NCBI GenBank assembly: GCA_029262675.1
Contig: JAJCYW010000008.1
Coordinates: 1-64,000, forward strand
DNA length: 64,000 nucleotides
Reading direction: 5' to 3'
Source: Chloroflexota bacterium
GTDB lineage: Bacteria; Chloroflexota; Dehalococcoidia; DSTF01; RBG-16-68-14
The position numbers were made by a program, and so were the translations under genes. Every line of letters starts with the position of its first letter. Position 1 is the stretch's first letter. The notes beneath the pieces are model-generated. The model saw nothing but the letters and a program-made list of their open reading frames with translations, did not search any database and was not told the DNA's origin. This document shows positions 44,699-54,575 of this stretch, one piece after another.

Positions 44699-44831
44699 TG
44701 CTTCCCAAGCAGGGGTCGCGAGTTCGAACCTCGTCTCCCGCTCCAGCCCCAACTTCTGAGGGTAGAGGCCGCCCTTTCCGGCAGCCTCCCCCCTGCCCAA
44801 ATCCACGACCATCTGCTATCTGAGCACGGCA
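44699..44831 (+). repeat. tRNA-Gly 3'-half fragment with hairpin flank, copy 3
   Basis: TGCTTCCCAAGCAGGGGTCGC to CTCCA (44745) is the tRNA part. The flank repeats CCCCAACTTCTGAGGGTAG, an imperfect hairpin GAGGCCGCC/GGCAGCCTC, and TATCTGAGCACGGC, closely matching copy 2 over about 130 bp. The rest of the gap to 45221 shows no gene I trust. Confidence 0.88.
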
Positions 44832-45221
44832 ATCCCCAGCCGACCTTAGTCAACACCTGACTGTGCATGGCATTCCTTGGCGGCGGGCAGAAGAGCAAGG
44901 CAGTCCAATCACGCGCCTTTCGTGACAAAACCTTGCGATCTGGCTTGTCGGCCCCAGCTTACGGCAGTCGAAGCTCTGCACCGCGACCTCGTATCTGCCG
45001 ATACTCAGGTGTGAGTATCCACCAGCAGAGTCTGCGGTGGGCGCAAGAGAATCTGGGAAGTGTAAACCTGCCCCCGAAAACGAGTCCAGTGCCAAGGTAG
45101 GGCGCTGAGGTACGGCGCAGAGAAAGGGACAGGCCAGTTCACGCTCCTCCGGTTCATCGCTGCGGGCTTGCGGCGTTACGGAGGAAGAATTGCGAATCGA
45201 AGTCGGAGATCGAGTTACGGC

Positions 45222-45944
45222 ATGAGCAGGGCACACTCCGCGCTACGGCCCCTCCTATTCATCTGGAGCCCGAAGCCGCCTCTGACGGGCGCCATCATCC
45301 TCGCCCTAGCCGCGACCGTGCCAATCTACGCAGCAGCGGATCTCGTCCCCGCGATGCTCGCACTGCCGTTGATCCTCATCATTACATCTCTCGTGCTCTG
45401 GTCCAGCGCAAGCCTTTTCAGTTCCGATGACGGCGCGAGGCCGACACGTCTTGACGCCGTGCGGCGATTCAGCAGCACGACCAGCAGGAAGTCGATCTAC
45501 GACCTCGAAACGGGTTTCTGCGCCGACTGGTACTTCATGCTGCGTTTGGAGGAAGAGGTCGCTCGCACGAAAAGGGGCGGCCCGGCCTTCGGTTTGCTGC
45601 TCATAGAGCCTATAGGGGAGCCTGATACAGCGTTGCGAACGCGCATGCTGCTGGTGCTGGAACGAACGTTCCGCACCGCCGACCTCGTAGGTCGCCTCGG
45701 TGATCTGCGGTTTGGCGTACTACTGCCGGACAGCGACCACGAAGGATCCCGTGCCGCGCAAGAGCGCCTCGAAAAGCTCCTCGGACACAAGAACATCCGG
45801 GTGACCCTGACCGTGCGCCCACACGGCGAGATCGATTGGAAGACGTTACTCAGCGAAGGGGCTGACTCACGGTTTCCTTCGGCAGAACCGATCTGGACGC
45901 CGGATGAGCGCTCTGTGTTTGATCGGGAGTCCCGCAGCGCCTAG
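45222..45944 (+). CDS. Membrane protein with degenerate GGDEF domain
   Basis: I start at 45222 (MSRAHSALRPLL); longer starts exist. The 240-residue protein has two hydrophobic segments (about 23-45 and 47-63) and a GGDEF-fold domain (about 88-215): DLETGFCADWYFMLRLEEEVARTKRG, then VGRLGDLRFGVLLPDSDHEGSRAAQERL. The signature GGDEF is replaced by GDLRF, so cyclase activity is unlikely. It may bind GTP or c-di-GMP or act by dimerisation. Confidence 0.72.
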   Translation: MSRAHSALRPLLFIWSPKPPLTGAIILALAATVPIYAAADLVPAMLALPLILIITSLVLWSSASLFSSDDGARPTRLDAVRRFSSTTSRKSIYDLETGFCADWYFMLRLEEEVARTKRGGPAFGLLLIEPIGEPDTALRTRMLLVLERTFRTADLVGRLGDLRFGVLLPDSDHEGSRAAQERLEKLLGHKNIRVTLTVRPHGEIDWKTLLSEGADSRFPSAEPIWTPDERSVFDRESRSA

Positions 45945-46124
45945 TGGCCTCAGCACCCTGGAATCCCAAGCTTGGTTCCGCACCAGACTCACGCCAAGCC
46001 GATTAGCGACGAGAAGGGCTAGCGAAAACCCTCTGGCTCGGAGGCAGCTGGCCTAGGACTACGGACTCCCAAGGGGCCTGTGTTAGACTCACTGTCTGCC
46101 GCGTCTGGGCAGTGGGAGGGGTTC

Positions 46125-46934
46125 ATGGAACGCGCGCATCTGATAGTCGGAGGTTTTCCGCCTGGGTTCCCCGCCAGCCACGATATGGATTTCGCACGCC
46201 GCGAACTCCTGGCGCAGCTCGGTGAGCGCGGCGATTTAACGACCACAGTGTCGAGCGACTTCAGCGACCTCGGTAAGTGGCTACACAAAGCGCAACTCTT
46301 GATTACGTACACAGCCGGACCCTATCCCGATGACGAACAGCAAAACGTGTTGACGAAATGGCTCGAGAACGGGGGTCGCTGGCTAGGTCTTCACGGGACC
46401 AGTGGCGGCAAAGCCGCGCGCGTGGAGGGCTCAATCCGCCGGAAGATGGTCAAACTCGCGCACCATGAGACCCTCGGCTCCTTCTTCCTGAACCACCCAC
46501 CAATACGCAGGTTCCAGGTCACGGTCGCTGATTCATCACATCCGATCACGTCAGGATTGCCCGAAAGTTTTGAAGTATCTGATGAGCTCTATCTCATCGA
46601 GATCATGGGCGAATGCAACGTCCTCCTCACCACAGAGCTACCGGAAGACCCATCTCCCGAAGGATTCGGCTTCCTCTACGACGAGGACACGTCATTGCAG
46701 GCTGACGGGAAGACGCGAGTGCTGGCCTATACCAAGGCGGTCGGTCAGGGCGAAGTCGCCTACATCGCCCTCGGACATTGCCACTCGCCCGCGACCGACG
46801 GGCAACGGATAGTCGATGCCAGCGTTAGTCCGGACGGCAGGTCTCCAGGTCTATTTCACGGTGTTTGGGACGAAGGCGTGTTCAAGCGCCTGGTTGATAA
46901 CGCGATTCGTTGGGGGCTAAGCCAGCCAACGTAA
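46125..46934 (+). CDS. ThuA-like (class I glutamine amidotransferase fold) protein
   Basis: I start at 46125 (MERAHLIVGGFPPG) behind GGGAGGGG. The 269-residue protein follows the ThuA pattern: AQLLITYTAGPYPDDEQQNVLTKWLENGGRWLGLHGTSGG, HPPIRRFQVTVADSSHPITSGLPESFEVSDELYLI, and VAYIALGHCHSPA with the late GHC. ThuA proteins act on sugars such as trehalose derivatives, but the reaction is unsettled. The stop is 24 bp before the fourth tRNA-Gly fragment. Confidence 0.8.
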   Translation: MERAHLIVGGFPPGFPASHDMDFARRELLAQLGERGDLTTTVSSDFSDLGKWLHKAQLLITYTAGPYPDDEQQNVLTKWLENGGRWLGLHGTSGGKAARVEGSIRRKMVKLAHHETLGSFFLNHPPIRRFQVTVADSSHPITSGLPESFEVSDELYLIEIMGECNVLLTTELPEDPSPEGFGFLYDEDTSLQADGKTRVLAYTKAVGQGEVAYIALGHCHSPATDGQRIVDASVSPDGRSPGLFHGVWDEGVFKRLVDNAIRWGLSQPT

Positions 46935-46958
46935 CCCTAGCTCGCTCGCGCCACGATC

Positions 46959-47047
46959 TTGCCTCCCAGGCAGAGGCGCGCGAGTTCGGACCTCGTCCCC
47001 CGCTCCGGCCCCAACTTGAGTGGTGGAGACTGCGTCCTTTGGCGGCG
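46959..47047 (+). repeat. tRNA-Gly 3'-half fragment, copy 4 (most degenerate)
   Basis: TTGCCTCCCAGGCAGAGG keeps a compensated anticodon stem (GCC/GGC), followed by GCGCGAGTTCGGACCTCGT and CCGCTCC. The flank GGCCCCAACTT and a GGAGAC...GGCGGCGTCC stretch resemble copies 2 and 3. Confidence 0.72.
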
Positions 47048-47166
47048 TCCCCTCCGCAGTTCGTCCCCTCCTCCCCAGAAGGCCGAATGGCTCTTGTCCC
47101 GGCGTCCCGCCTCAGCGCTACGATAGCGCGGAATCGTCGGCATTCAGCCAAGGAGGTCTAGCAACC

Positions 47167-48144
47167 GTGGAAACGCGCATTACGAAGCTCTTCAACATTG
47201 AGTACCCGATCATCTGCGGAGGCATGTTCTGGCTCGGGCGGGCCGAGCTTATCGCCGCCGTCGCCAACGCCGGCGGGCTCGGCTTCATCACCGCCGCGAC
47301 GTTCCCCGAACTCGACGACCTGCGGGCCGAGATTCGCAAGGCCCGCGACCTCACCGACAAGCCCATCGGCCTCAACATCAACCTCTTTCCGGCCGGCCGG
47401 CCTCAGCCCATCGAGGAGTGGGTTAAGATGGCCGTTGAGGAGAAGATCGAGGTCGTAGAGACCTCAGGCCGGAGCCCTGAGGCAATCGTGGGGGCCCTGC
47501 ACGACGGCGGTGTGAAGATCCTCCACAAGGTCGCGGGTGCCCGCTACGCCCGCACCGCCGAGCGCGTCGGCTGCGACGCCGTCTGCGTCGTCGGCTTCGA
47601 GTGCGGCGGTCACCCTGGCATGGACCAGGTTACGACTCTCGTCATGGCCCCCCTCACCGCCGACGCGGTCAGCATCCCTCTCATCGCAGGGGGAGGCTTT
47701 GCCGACGGGCGGGGCCTCGCCGCTGCGCTGTCTCTCGGCGCCGACGCGGTCCTCATGGGCACGCGCTTCATGGCGACCCAGGAGTGCCTCGGCCATCCGG
47801 CCTGGAAGGAACACCTCGTGAGCGCCAGCGAAGCGGACACCGCCTATGTCATGCAGACCATCGGCAATCCGAGCCGCGTCGCGAAGAACGACCTCACCGA
47901 CAAGGTCCTCGAGATGGAGAACAGGGGCACCACAATCCAGGAACTGCTCCCCATCATCGGCGAACAATCGAACAAGGCCTTCGAGGAAGGCGAGGTCGGC
48001 GGCGGCTTCACGAGCATGGGGCAGAGCGTCGGCCTCGTCCGCGACGTCCCGACGGTCAAGGAGCTCATCGAACGAATTGTCCAGGAAGCAGTCCAGACCC
48101 GCAAACGCCTCGACCGCGCCATCCCGCAGCACGTGACCGCCTAG
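47167..48144 (+). CDS. NAD(P)H-dependent flavin oxidoreductase (nitronate monooxygenase family)
   Basis: GTG start with AAGGAGGT eight bases upstream. The 325-residue TIM barrel binds FMN: IEYPIICGGMFWLGRAELIAAVANAGGLGFI, KVAGARYARTAERVGCDAVCVVGFECGGHPG, IPLIAGGGFADGRGLAAALSLGADAVLMGTRF. It resembles nitronate monooxygenase/YrpB and the enoyl reductase FabK. Substrate unknown; nitronate detoxification is a default guess. It marks the right end of the tRNA-fragment region. Confidence 0.87.
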   Translation: METRITKLFNIEYPIICGGMFWLGRAELIAAVANAGGLGFITAATFPELDDLRAEIRKARDLTDKPIGLNINLFPAGRPQPIEEWVKMAVEEKIEVVETSGRSPEAIVGALHDGGVKILHKVAGARYARTAERVGCDAVCVVGFECGGHPGMDQVTTLVMAPLTADAVSIPLIAGGGFADGRGLAAALSLGADAVLMGTRFMATQECLGHPAWKEHLVSASEADTAYVMQTIGNPSRVAKNDLTDKVLEMENRGTTIQELLPIIGEQSNKAFEEGEVGGGFTSMGQSVGLVRDVPTVKELIERIVQEAVQTRKRLDRAIPQHVTA

Positions 48145-48162
48145 GGGTCCGTTAAGAACCGC

Positions 48163-48282
48163 CTACGTAGGATCCCAAAGTTGCTGACGTCCTGCACTGG
48201 CCACCTCAGTCAGGATCGACCGTCCGATGGGGCGGAGTTTGATGTTCCCCTCCTCGTCGACCGGGTACATGGGGTGCGACAT
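48163..48282 (-). pseudogene. 5' fragment of the TrmO-like selenoprotein gene
   Basis: The first 21 residues (MSHPMYPVDEEGNIKLRPIG + R), the ribosome binding site and the TATAGT box (48332-48327) copy the gene at 35070-35543. After codon 21 the homology stops and 18 unrelated codons lead to TAG. The Sec codon and the active region are lost. Confidence 0.85.
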
Positions 48283-48342
48283 GTTGCCTCCTATCCCGTG
48301 CGGCAGCACGACGTACTGTGTTGCGCACTATACGCGAACGGA
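48220..48342. repeat. 123-bp direct repeat, copy 2
   Basis: It has the same orientation as 35481-35603, 12.7 kb apart. The rest of the 572-bp gap 48145-48716 shows no gene; ORFs there are short and without ribosome binding sites. Confidence 0.9.
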
Positions 48343-48716
48343 ACGCGAGGCGTACTCTCGCGACAGGGTCATTGGCTGGTCGCGTAGGCCCTGAAGAGGG
48401 CCCCTCCGCATGTGATCTTGAGGGCTGGCGAAGTGAGGAAGATCGGCCGGCTGCAGCCAGCCCGGGGCACCTACTGACAGATAATGGCCTAAGGCCGTGG
48501 CCTTGACCTACTCGCATGAACGCTAGCTACTCGCCATGTTAGGCGGTTCGCGGCCCTGGTTCCAGGCGGAATGACAGCAGTGCCTAGCGAGCGTACGACC
48601 AGATCCGGCGGTCCTGTGGTCGTTAGCTGATCGGTCCGTGCGGCCAAGGTGAAGCTGTGTGACGACTCCAGCGCCCTTGCTGATCTGTCTGCGCTTGCTG
48701 CTCTGGCGAACCTGTG

Positions 48717-49691
48717 CTATTTATTGTGGCACTTCTGGCAGATTCCCCTATTGTCCATCTTGAGCAGCCTGCTGTTCTCGCCCGAAGCCGCGCTGCCGTC
48801 CGGCCACGGGACCGCCTCGGAATGACCACTGTCGATGGTGACGGCATTGGTGCCGTGGGCAGCGTGGCACTTGATGCAAGAGATTTCATGATCGACCCAC
48901 GTCGTCGGCCCGTACTCTGCATGACACGAGGAGCAGGTGATACCTGTGCCATCGCTGACGTGGCGATAGTTGAAGATGCTGTCGCCGCTGGGGGTGTGGC
49001 CGCTATTAATGTCGGCCAAGTAGCGAGTGTGGCACTGTCCGCACCAGCCGGAGATCTCAGCTCCGGCCACGTACCACACATTGAGGTAGTTCGTCGTGTC
49101 ATAGTCTTTCGGATCAGCCTCGTCGGTAACGCTTTGCCCGCTGCCTCCAGACCCGGGAGGGCTTGGCCTCAGGATCCGATATTGCCCGTTTCCGTGGGGA
49201 TCGTGACAGGAGCCGCAGCGCAGGCTGTAGCTGCCTCCCGCACCGGAGCCGACGGCTCCGTTCCCCCATAGCATCCCGGATGCGCCGTCGTTCGAGTGCC
49301 ATGATGTTGTGGCCGCAGGTGTCGTCAAAGCGCCGATGAGGCTGGGCCCACCACCGGTTGGGTCGTCGGTATCGATAAGGGCGAAGTCAAACCCGCCCGC
49401 CTTCAGCGCCGTGAAAGACCCGCCCCCTGCGTACAGCTTCCCCTCCTGCACAGCGGTATCCGCCCCGGGACCGCCAGTGCCGTGACAGGAATAGCAGAGA
49501 CCCGGCTGGGTCGCGGCGAGCAAGCCCGCGGCCTGGGCAACGTGCGCGCGATGGCAGCTCGCGCACGAATCCGTCGTGGCGCCGGCTCCCTGTATGTGAG
49601 GTCCATTGTCTGCAGAGGCCGCGCCTCGACCTGTGAGGAGAAACGCCAACACGACCCCAGTAGCGATGGCGTACTTTAGCGCCGGAATCAT
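48717..49691 (-). CDS. Secreted seven-haem c-type cytochrome
   Basis: I start at 49691 (MIPALKYAIATGVVLAFLL), a signal peptide cleaved near ASA. The 324-residue protein has seven CxxCH motifs: CASCH, CYSCH, CGSCH, CGQCH, CSSCH, CIKCH and CQKCH, plus extra His for axial ligands. The first two lie in a doubled-CxxCH-type domain. Such proteins carry electrons in the cell envelope, often for nitrogen, sulfur or metal respiration. No partner oxidoreductase is adjacent. Confidence 0.88.
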   Translation of the reverse strand: MIPALKYAIATGVVLAFLLTGRGAASADNGPHIQGAGATTDSCASCHRAHVAQAAGLLAATQPGLCYSCHGTGGPGADTAVQEGKLYAGGGSFTALKAGGFDFALIDTDDPTGGGPSLIGALTTPAATTSWHSNDGASGMLWGNGAVGSGAGGSYSLRCGSCHDPHGNGQYRILRPSPPGSGGSGQSVTDEADPKDYDTTNYLNVWYVAGAEISGWCGQCHTRYLADINSGHTPSGDSIFNYRHVSDGTGITCSSCHAEYGPTTWVDHEISCIKCHAAHGTNAVTIDSGHSEAVPWPDGSAASGENSRLLKMDNRGICQKCHNK

Positions 49692-49961
49692 GGTCTCATC
49701 GCCTTGCTCGCGGTCACCGGAAGCCTCCACCGAGCCACACGCCCGCGGGCTCATCGTCCTACTATCTCTATGCTGACACAGCGGAGTGGCGGTCGCATGA
49801 ATCGCAAGTCATGTCCTTCGCACATGTTCACATCTGTACCTGAGGCCACCCGCGTCTGTATCATGTGGAATCTACATCTGAGACGAGGCGGCTGGATTGA
49901 CGGTCAGCCAACCCTCTATTACAGTCGCGCTCAAATGCTCGAGTCACACCGCGAAGCAGTT

Positions 49962-50627
49962 ATGCGGAAGTTCTTGCTGCTCTGTCTCGCAATCGTCACC
50001 GTCGTCACGCTCACCGCGAGTGCGTGCCTGTCTGACGAAGACGGCGCGCCCTAAACTCGTGTTCCCCCCGAGGCGCCCACTGCGACGGTCGACGGTTCAG
50101 GCAACGCGACCGCGGTGGTGACGAGTTCCACGTTCACCGCCGAGATCTGAGCCGACAACTGGTTCTCGCTATACGCGAACGGCGAGCTCGCTGGAGAAGA
50201 TTCGGTACCAATCACGACAGAGCGCTCGTTCAGCGTGGAAACGTTCTCATTTGAAGCAACGTATCCGCTCACGAGCTCTATCGAGGCCAAAGACTTCAAA
50301 GAGACCGACTCGGGCATCGAGTACATTGGGCTCGGCAATCAACAGATGGGCGATGCCGGACTGATTGCTCAGATCACGAACGAATCGACCGGGAACGTGA
50401 TCGCTGCCACGCATATGGGGTGGAAGGCATTGGTGATCCGCCGCGCGCCGCTCAACACCGACTGCGAAAGAAACCCTGACCCCGATGCTACGTGCGAATT
50501 CGAGATCACCGACGCCTCAACTGACTGGACCAGCATCGGCTTCGATGACAGCGACTGGGCCTCGGCCAGCGTCTGGCCCACAGCCAAAACCTCTGTCACG
50601 GAGGCGGAAGGCCTACCACCTGCGTGA
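49962..50627 (+). pseudogene. Secreted lipoprotein gene with two in-frame stops
   Basis: One reading frame runs MRKFLLLCLAIVTVVTL with lipobox TASAC, then TAA (50052-50054), TRVPPEAPTATVDGSG, FTAEI, TGA (50148-50150), ADNWFSLYANGELAGEDSVP and on to 50627. The TGA stands where EIWADNW is expected, so Trp TGG to TGA is the simplest change. The last part (DWTSIGFDDSDWASASVWP) resembles a galactose-binding-like jelly roll fragment. No SECIS-like hairpin was sought successfully here. Confidence 0.7.
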
Positions 50628-51096
50628 CACAATCTCCACTCAGTTCCACATGTCAAGCTAGCCCGCCCTGGACGTTGAATTCGCTAGATTCCAAGCTGAA
50701 TAGTGCCTGGTAACGGGTGATTAGGGCCGTTTGCCTCTCGCGGGAGCGCTGACGAATCTGTCAGTGTGAGTGTGAGCCGTCGGCTTGCATGTCCGTGCAG
50801 GTTCGATGCGCAGTGGTTATGTATGTCCGACGGCAGCCGAGGACAGAGCCGGATGCTGAGATCGACTAGCCGACGAAGGGACCAACAGCACAGGTTACGA
50901 CCTGGACAAGGCGGCGGCCAAGTTCGTCGTCGGACAGGCTGGTCCTCACGACCTCTAGCTCCCGCGTCTAGCCTCGGCATGGCAGGCGTGCCAGACAGCC
51001 AGACATTGTGCGGACGGCTTGCCGATACTGAGAGTGGGAACCTAAACGGCTTCTTGCCCCGGCCGCGCCAGAACGGCGCCAGGCCGGCTGAAAGGG
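50628..51096. other. 469-bp gap before the oxidoreductase operon
   Basis: I see no gene, repeat or clear promoter here. GAAAGGG directly abuts the annotated start at 51097, which is too close for a good ribosome binding site, so the true start of the next gene may lie a little downstream. Confidence 0.4.
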
Positions 51097-52227
51097 ATGC
51101 GCTTGGCTAGGTTACAGCAGAAACCCGAACGCGCGGCGACCAGCACCGGCCGTACAGCGAGACAGAAGCCGGCGCCTGCCCTCGCCATTCCAGAGAACAG
51201 CGCCGATGGCTTCTTCGGCATTCGCTTTGAGTCGATCGGCGGGCTGGGCGCGCACCTCGCCGGCCACATGCTGGCCCAGGCCGGGGTTCTCGGCCAGGGA
51301 CTAAACGGCGCCCATTTCTCCTCCTACGGCTCGGAGAAGAAGGGCTCTCCCCTCAAGTCGTTCGTCCGGTTCTGCGCCGCCGATCGCGAGATCCGCACCA
51401 GTAGCCCGATCGAGAACCCGCAGGTCGTCGCGGTGTTTCACGAGGCGCTCACGAAGTCCCACGACGTCACGGCGGGGCTGAGCGCGACGGGCGCAGCGAT
51501 CATGAACACACGCTCGACGCCGGACGAGGCGCGGCAGCGTCTCGGACTGAACGCCGGCACAGTGGCAGTCGTCGATGCTCTTGGCATCGCCGTTGAGGAA
51601 GGCAGCCGCGTGAACACGGCGATGCTGGGCGCCGTGACGCAGATCTGCGGCTTCATCGACCCCGAGGCAGTGCGCGAGACGATCCGCCAGACGCTCTCCC
51701 ACCGGTACCCGAACCTGGTCGAGGCCAACCTCCGCACATTCGATCGCGGATACCAAGAGGTGCGCCGGAAGACCTATCGGGCTGCCGCGGGGACGGAGCC
51801 GGCGGCGGCGGAGCACGTCCCTCCCGCTTTTGGCTACCTCGATGCTCCCATCGGCGGCGCCGTGCTGGATCCCGGCAACACGATCGTGAAGGACTTGACG
51901 GCGTCGCGGCAGGGCTTCATTCCAGTATTCGATTCGGAGGCGTGCGTCCATTGTGGCGTGTGCGACCTCGTCTGTCCGGACCTCTGCCTGGTGTGGGAGG
52001 AAGAGCAACAGGGTGACGAAGGGCCGGCGGTACGCCTGCGCGGCATCGACTATCGCTACTGCAAGGGCTGTCTGAAGTGTTCGGAAGCCTGTCCAACCGA
52101 GGCGATGGTCTCGATGCGCGAAGAGGAGGGGTACGCGGACGACCACAGGGTGGCGCTGTACGCTTGGCTGGAGCCGCCGCGGTTCGAGTCGGGGGTGACC
52201 CGCGGTACGAGCGATGGGAGCCGCTGA
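51097..52227 (+). CDS. Pyruvate:ferredoxin oxidoreductase, gamma-delta fusion
   Basis: The 376-residue protein has the gamma (POR_C-type) domain at about 38-220 (GIRFESIGGLGAHLAGHMLAQAG, VVDALGIAVEEGSRVNTAMLGA), a linker with FGYLDAPIGGAVLDPGN, and a delta-type 2x[4Fe-4S] ferredoxin domain at about 280-345 (CVHCGVCDLVCPDLC and CKGCLKCSEACPTEAM). It channels electrons from the TPP site to ferredoxin. Its end overlaps the alpha-beta gene region, indicating one operon. The precise 2-oxoacid is not certain; pyruvate is most likely. Confidence 0.85.
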   Translation: MRLARLQQKPERAATSTGRTARQKPAPALAIPENSADGFFGIRFESIGGLGAHLAGHMLAQAGVLGQGLNGAHFSSYGSEKKGSPLKSFVRFCAADREIRTSSPIENPQVVAVFHEALTKSHDVTAGLSATGAAIMNTRSTPDEARQRLGLNAGTVAVVDALGIAVEEGSRVNTAMLGAVTQICGFIDPEAVRETIRQTLSHRYPNLVEANLRTFDRGYQEVRRKTYRAAAGTEPAAAEHVPPAFGYLDAPIGGAVLDPGNTIVKDLTASRQGFIPVFDSEACVHCGVCDLVCPDLCLVWEEEQQGDEGPAVRLRGIDYRYCKGCLKCSEACPTEAMVSMREEEGYADDHRVALYAWLEPPRFESGVTRGTSDGSR

Positions 52228-52237
52228 GGAGGTCCGC

Positions 52238-54529
52238 ATGGTTCAGGCACAAGAGAAGAAGCCTCGGCAGGCGGCCGCCCAGGTGAGCGACTTCAAGAGC
52301 GGCAACGAGATGGCCGCGCTTTCCGCCAAGCAGATCAACTTTCACGTGATGGGCTACTACCCGATCACACCTTCGACTGAAATCGCTGAGCTGCTCGACC
52401 AGATGAAGGCGGACGGAGAGCACCAGATCGCCATGATCCCGGCCGATGGCGAACACGGCGCGGCCGGTCTGTGTTACGGCGCCAGCACCGGCGGCGGTCG
52501 CGTGTTCAACGCAACGAGCTCGCAGGGACTGCTCTACTCCCTTGAGCAGCTTCCCGTCCAGTCGGCCACGCGCTTTCCCATGGTGCTAGACCTGGTCACG
52601 CGCTCGGTCAACGGTCCGTTGAACATCCGCGGAGACCACTCGGACCTCTACTTCACCCTGAATACTGGTTGGATCATCCTTCTAGCCCGCGAGCCTCAGG
52701 CCGTGTACGACATGAACATCATCGCCGTACGGCTGGGGGAGCGGCCGGAGGTGCGGCTTCCGGTCATCGTCGCCTACGATGGCTTCTTTACGAGCCACCA
52801 GAGCCGGCGCGTAAACTACTTTGAGGACGACCAGACGGTGCAGGAGTTCATCGGGCCCATGACCGAGGCGTTGACAGCTCTCGACCCGCGCCACCCGGTG
52901 ACAATTGGGCCCTACATGAACGACCCCGACCTGATAAACAACAAGTACCAGCTCAAGCTGGCGATGGAGGCGGCCCAACTGGCCGTGCCCAAGGTCTTCG
53001 CGGAGTACGCAGCGATTAGCGGGCGGCACTATGCCCCGGTCGACCTCTACTGCATGGAGGACGCGGACGTTGCGGTGCTGTTGCTCAACTCGGCGGCGGA
53101 GACGGCGAAGGACGTGGCCGACCGGCTGCGGGAGCAGGGCGTACGGGCCGGGGTGGTCAGCCCAAACGTCATCCGCCCCTTCCCCGCCCAGGAACTGCGG
53201 GACGCCTTGCGGAACGTGCGCGCTCTCGTTATCGGCGAGCGCGCCGACGCCTACGGCGCACATGGCGGCAACATCACTCACGAGGTCAAGTCGGCACTCA
53301 AGGAAGACCCAGAGAACCAGACGCTCTGCCTGACCCGTATCTACGGCCTCGGGGGGAAGGACTTTTACGACGAGGACGCGGAGCACTTCTTTGGTCTTGC
53401 CCTCGCCGCCGCCGACAGCGGCCGTGTCGACGAGCCGTTCGACTACCACGGAGTCACGCCCGGCGACCCGACGATGGCTCCAGCGAAGCTCGGGCTCCCG
53501 CCCCTCCGCAAAGAAGAGACGGTAACGGGTCTGATCAAGGTGCACGTCGATGAGGACGGCGACGGCCTGCGGGTCGAGGCGCCTCCCGCCTGGCAGCTAG
53601 TCACCCGTGCCAAACGTTTCGCCCCCGGCCACGGCGCCTGCCCCGGCTGCGGCATCTTCCCCGCACTCGACCAATTCTTCAAGGGCATCGAGGGCGACGT
53701 TGTGGTGCTGTACCAAACCGGCTGCGCCATGGTCGTCACCACCGGCTACCCCTACAGCTCCCACCGGGTCACCTACATCCACAACCTGTTCCAGAACGGC
53801 GCCTCGACGCTTGGCGGGCTGGTCGAGATGTTCCACGAGCGTCTGCGGCGAGGCGAGCTTCCGTCGGGCGAGGAGATCACGTTCGTGATGGTGACCGGGG
53901 ACGGCGGCATGGACATCGGCATGGGGGCCGCTATCGGCGCCGCACTGCGCAATCACCACATGATCATCGTGGAGTACGACAACCAGGGCTATATGAACAC
54001 CGGCAGCCAGCTCAGCTACTCGACCCCATTGGGCCACCTTACTTCCACAAGCCACGTCGGCGCGGCCCAGACGGGCAAGGCGTTCCATCACAAAGACACG
54101 CCCCAGATTATGGCCGCTACAAACATCCCATATGTCTTCACGGCGGTCGAGGGTTTCCCCGACGACCTGCTGATCAAGGCCGCGAAGTCCCAGTGGTACG
54201 CTCGGCACCTAGGCATGGCCTACTGCAAGGTGCTCATTTCCTGCCCGCTGAACTGGCGCAGCGAAGACAAGACCGGCACCGATGTCGTGCAGGCGGCGGT
54301 GGACTGCTCCTTCTTCCCGCTCTACGAGATCGAACGGGGCATAACCCGCATCACATATGATCCCGACGAATTGGGTCGGCGTATCCCTGCCCGGTCGTGG
54401 CTGGAGATGATGGGGAAGACCAAGCACTTGATAAAACCTGAGAACAAAGCCGAACTGGACGCGTTCGAAGCAGAAGTAAATCGACGCTGGGAACGTCTCA
54501 AGGCGATGCATGAGAGTCCGCTCCTGTAG
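52238..54529 (+). CDS. Pyruvate:ferredoxin oxidoreductase, alpha-beta fusion
   Basis: I start at 52238 (MVQAQEKKPRQA) behind GAGGAGGT. The 763-residue protein joins an alpha subunit (about 20-400: SGNEMAALSAKQINFHVMGYYPITPSTEIAELL, RSVNGPLNIRGDHSDLY, VIGERADAYGAHGGNI) to a TPP-binding beta subunit (about 450-763: HGACPGCGIFPALDQF, GDGGMDIGMGAAIGAALRNHHMIIVEYDNQGYMNTGSQLS, ISCPLNW). Cysteines for the beta [4Fe-4S] cluster are present (CPGC, GCAM, CPLNW). It converts pyruvate and CoA to acetyl-CoA, CO2 and reduced ferredoxin. The fusion with a separate gamma-delta chain is an uncommon arrangement. Confidence 0.87.
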   Translation: MVQAQEKKPRQAAAQVSDFKSGNEMAALSAKQINFHVMGYYPITPSTEIAELLDQMKADGEHQIAMIPADGEHGAAGLCYGASTGGGRVFNATSSQGLLYSLEQLPVQSATRFPMVLDLVTRSVNGPLNIRGDHSDLYFTLNTGWIILLAREPQAVYDMNIIAVRLGERPEVRLPVIVAYDGFFTSHQSRRVNYFEDDQTVQEFIGPMTEALTALDPRHPVTIGPYMNDPDLINNKYQLKLAMEAAQLAVPKVFAEYAAISGRHYAPVDLYCMEDADVAVLLLNSAAETAKDVADRLREQGVRAGVVSPNVIRPFPAQELRDALRNVRALVIGERADAYGAHGGNITHEVKSALKEDPENQTLCLTRIYGLGGKDFYDEDAEHFFGLALAAADSGRVDEPFDYHGVTPGDPTMAPAKLGLPPLRKEETVTGLIKVHVDEDGDGLRVEAPPAWQLVTRAKRFAPGHGACPGCGIFPALDQFFKGIEGDVVVLYQTGCAMVVTTGYPYSSHRVTYIHNLFQNGASTLGGLVEMFHERLRRGELPSGEEITFVMVTGDGGMDIGMGAAIGAALRNHHMIIVEYDNQGYMNTGSQLSYSTPLGHLTSTSHVGAAQTGKAFHHKDTPQIMAATNIPYVFTAVEGFPDDLLIKAAKSQWYARHLGMAYCKVLISCPLNWRSEDKTGTDVVQAAVDCSFFPLYEIERGITRITYDPDELGRRIPARSWLEMMGKTKHLIKPENKAELDAFEAEVNRRWERLKAMHESPLL

Positions 54530-54575
54530 AGGAATGAGGGCTAGGCACGTGACGCGGAGAACGAGGTAACGAGCC

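Noticed and set aside
50148..50150. Second selenocysteine codon (TGA in the lipoprotein pseudogene)
   Set aside because: The position matches a conserved Trp (EIWADNW), a TAA lies upstream in the same frame, and I see no hairpin of SECIS form after it.
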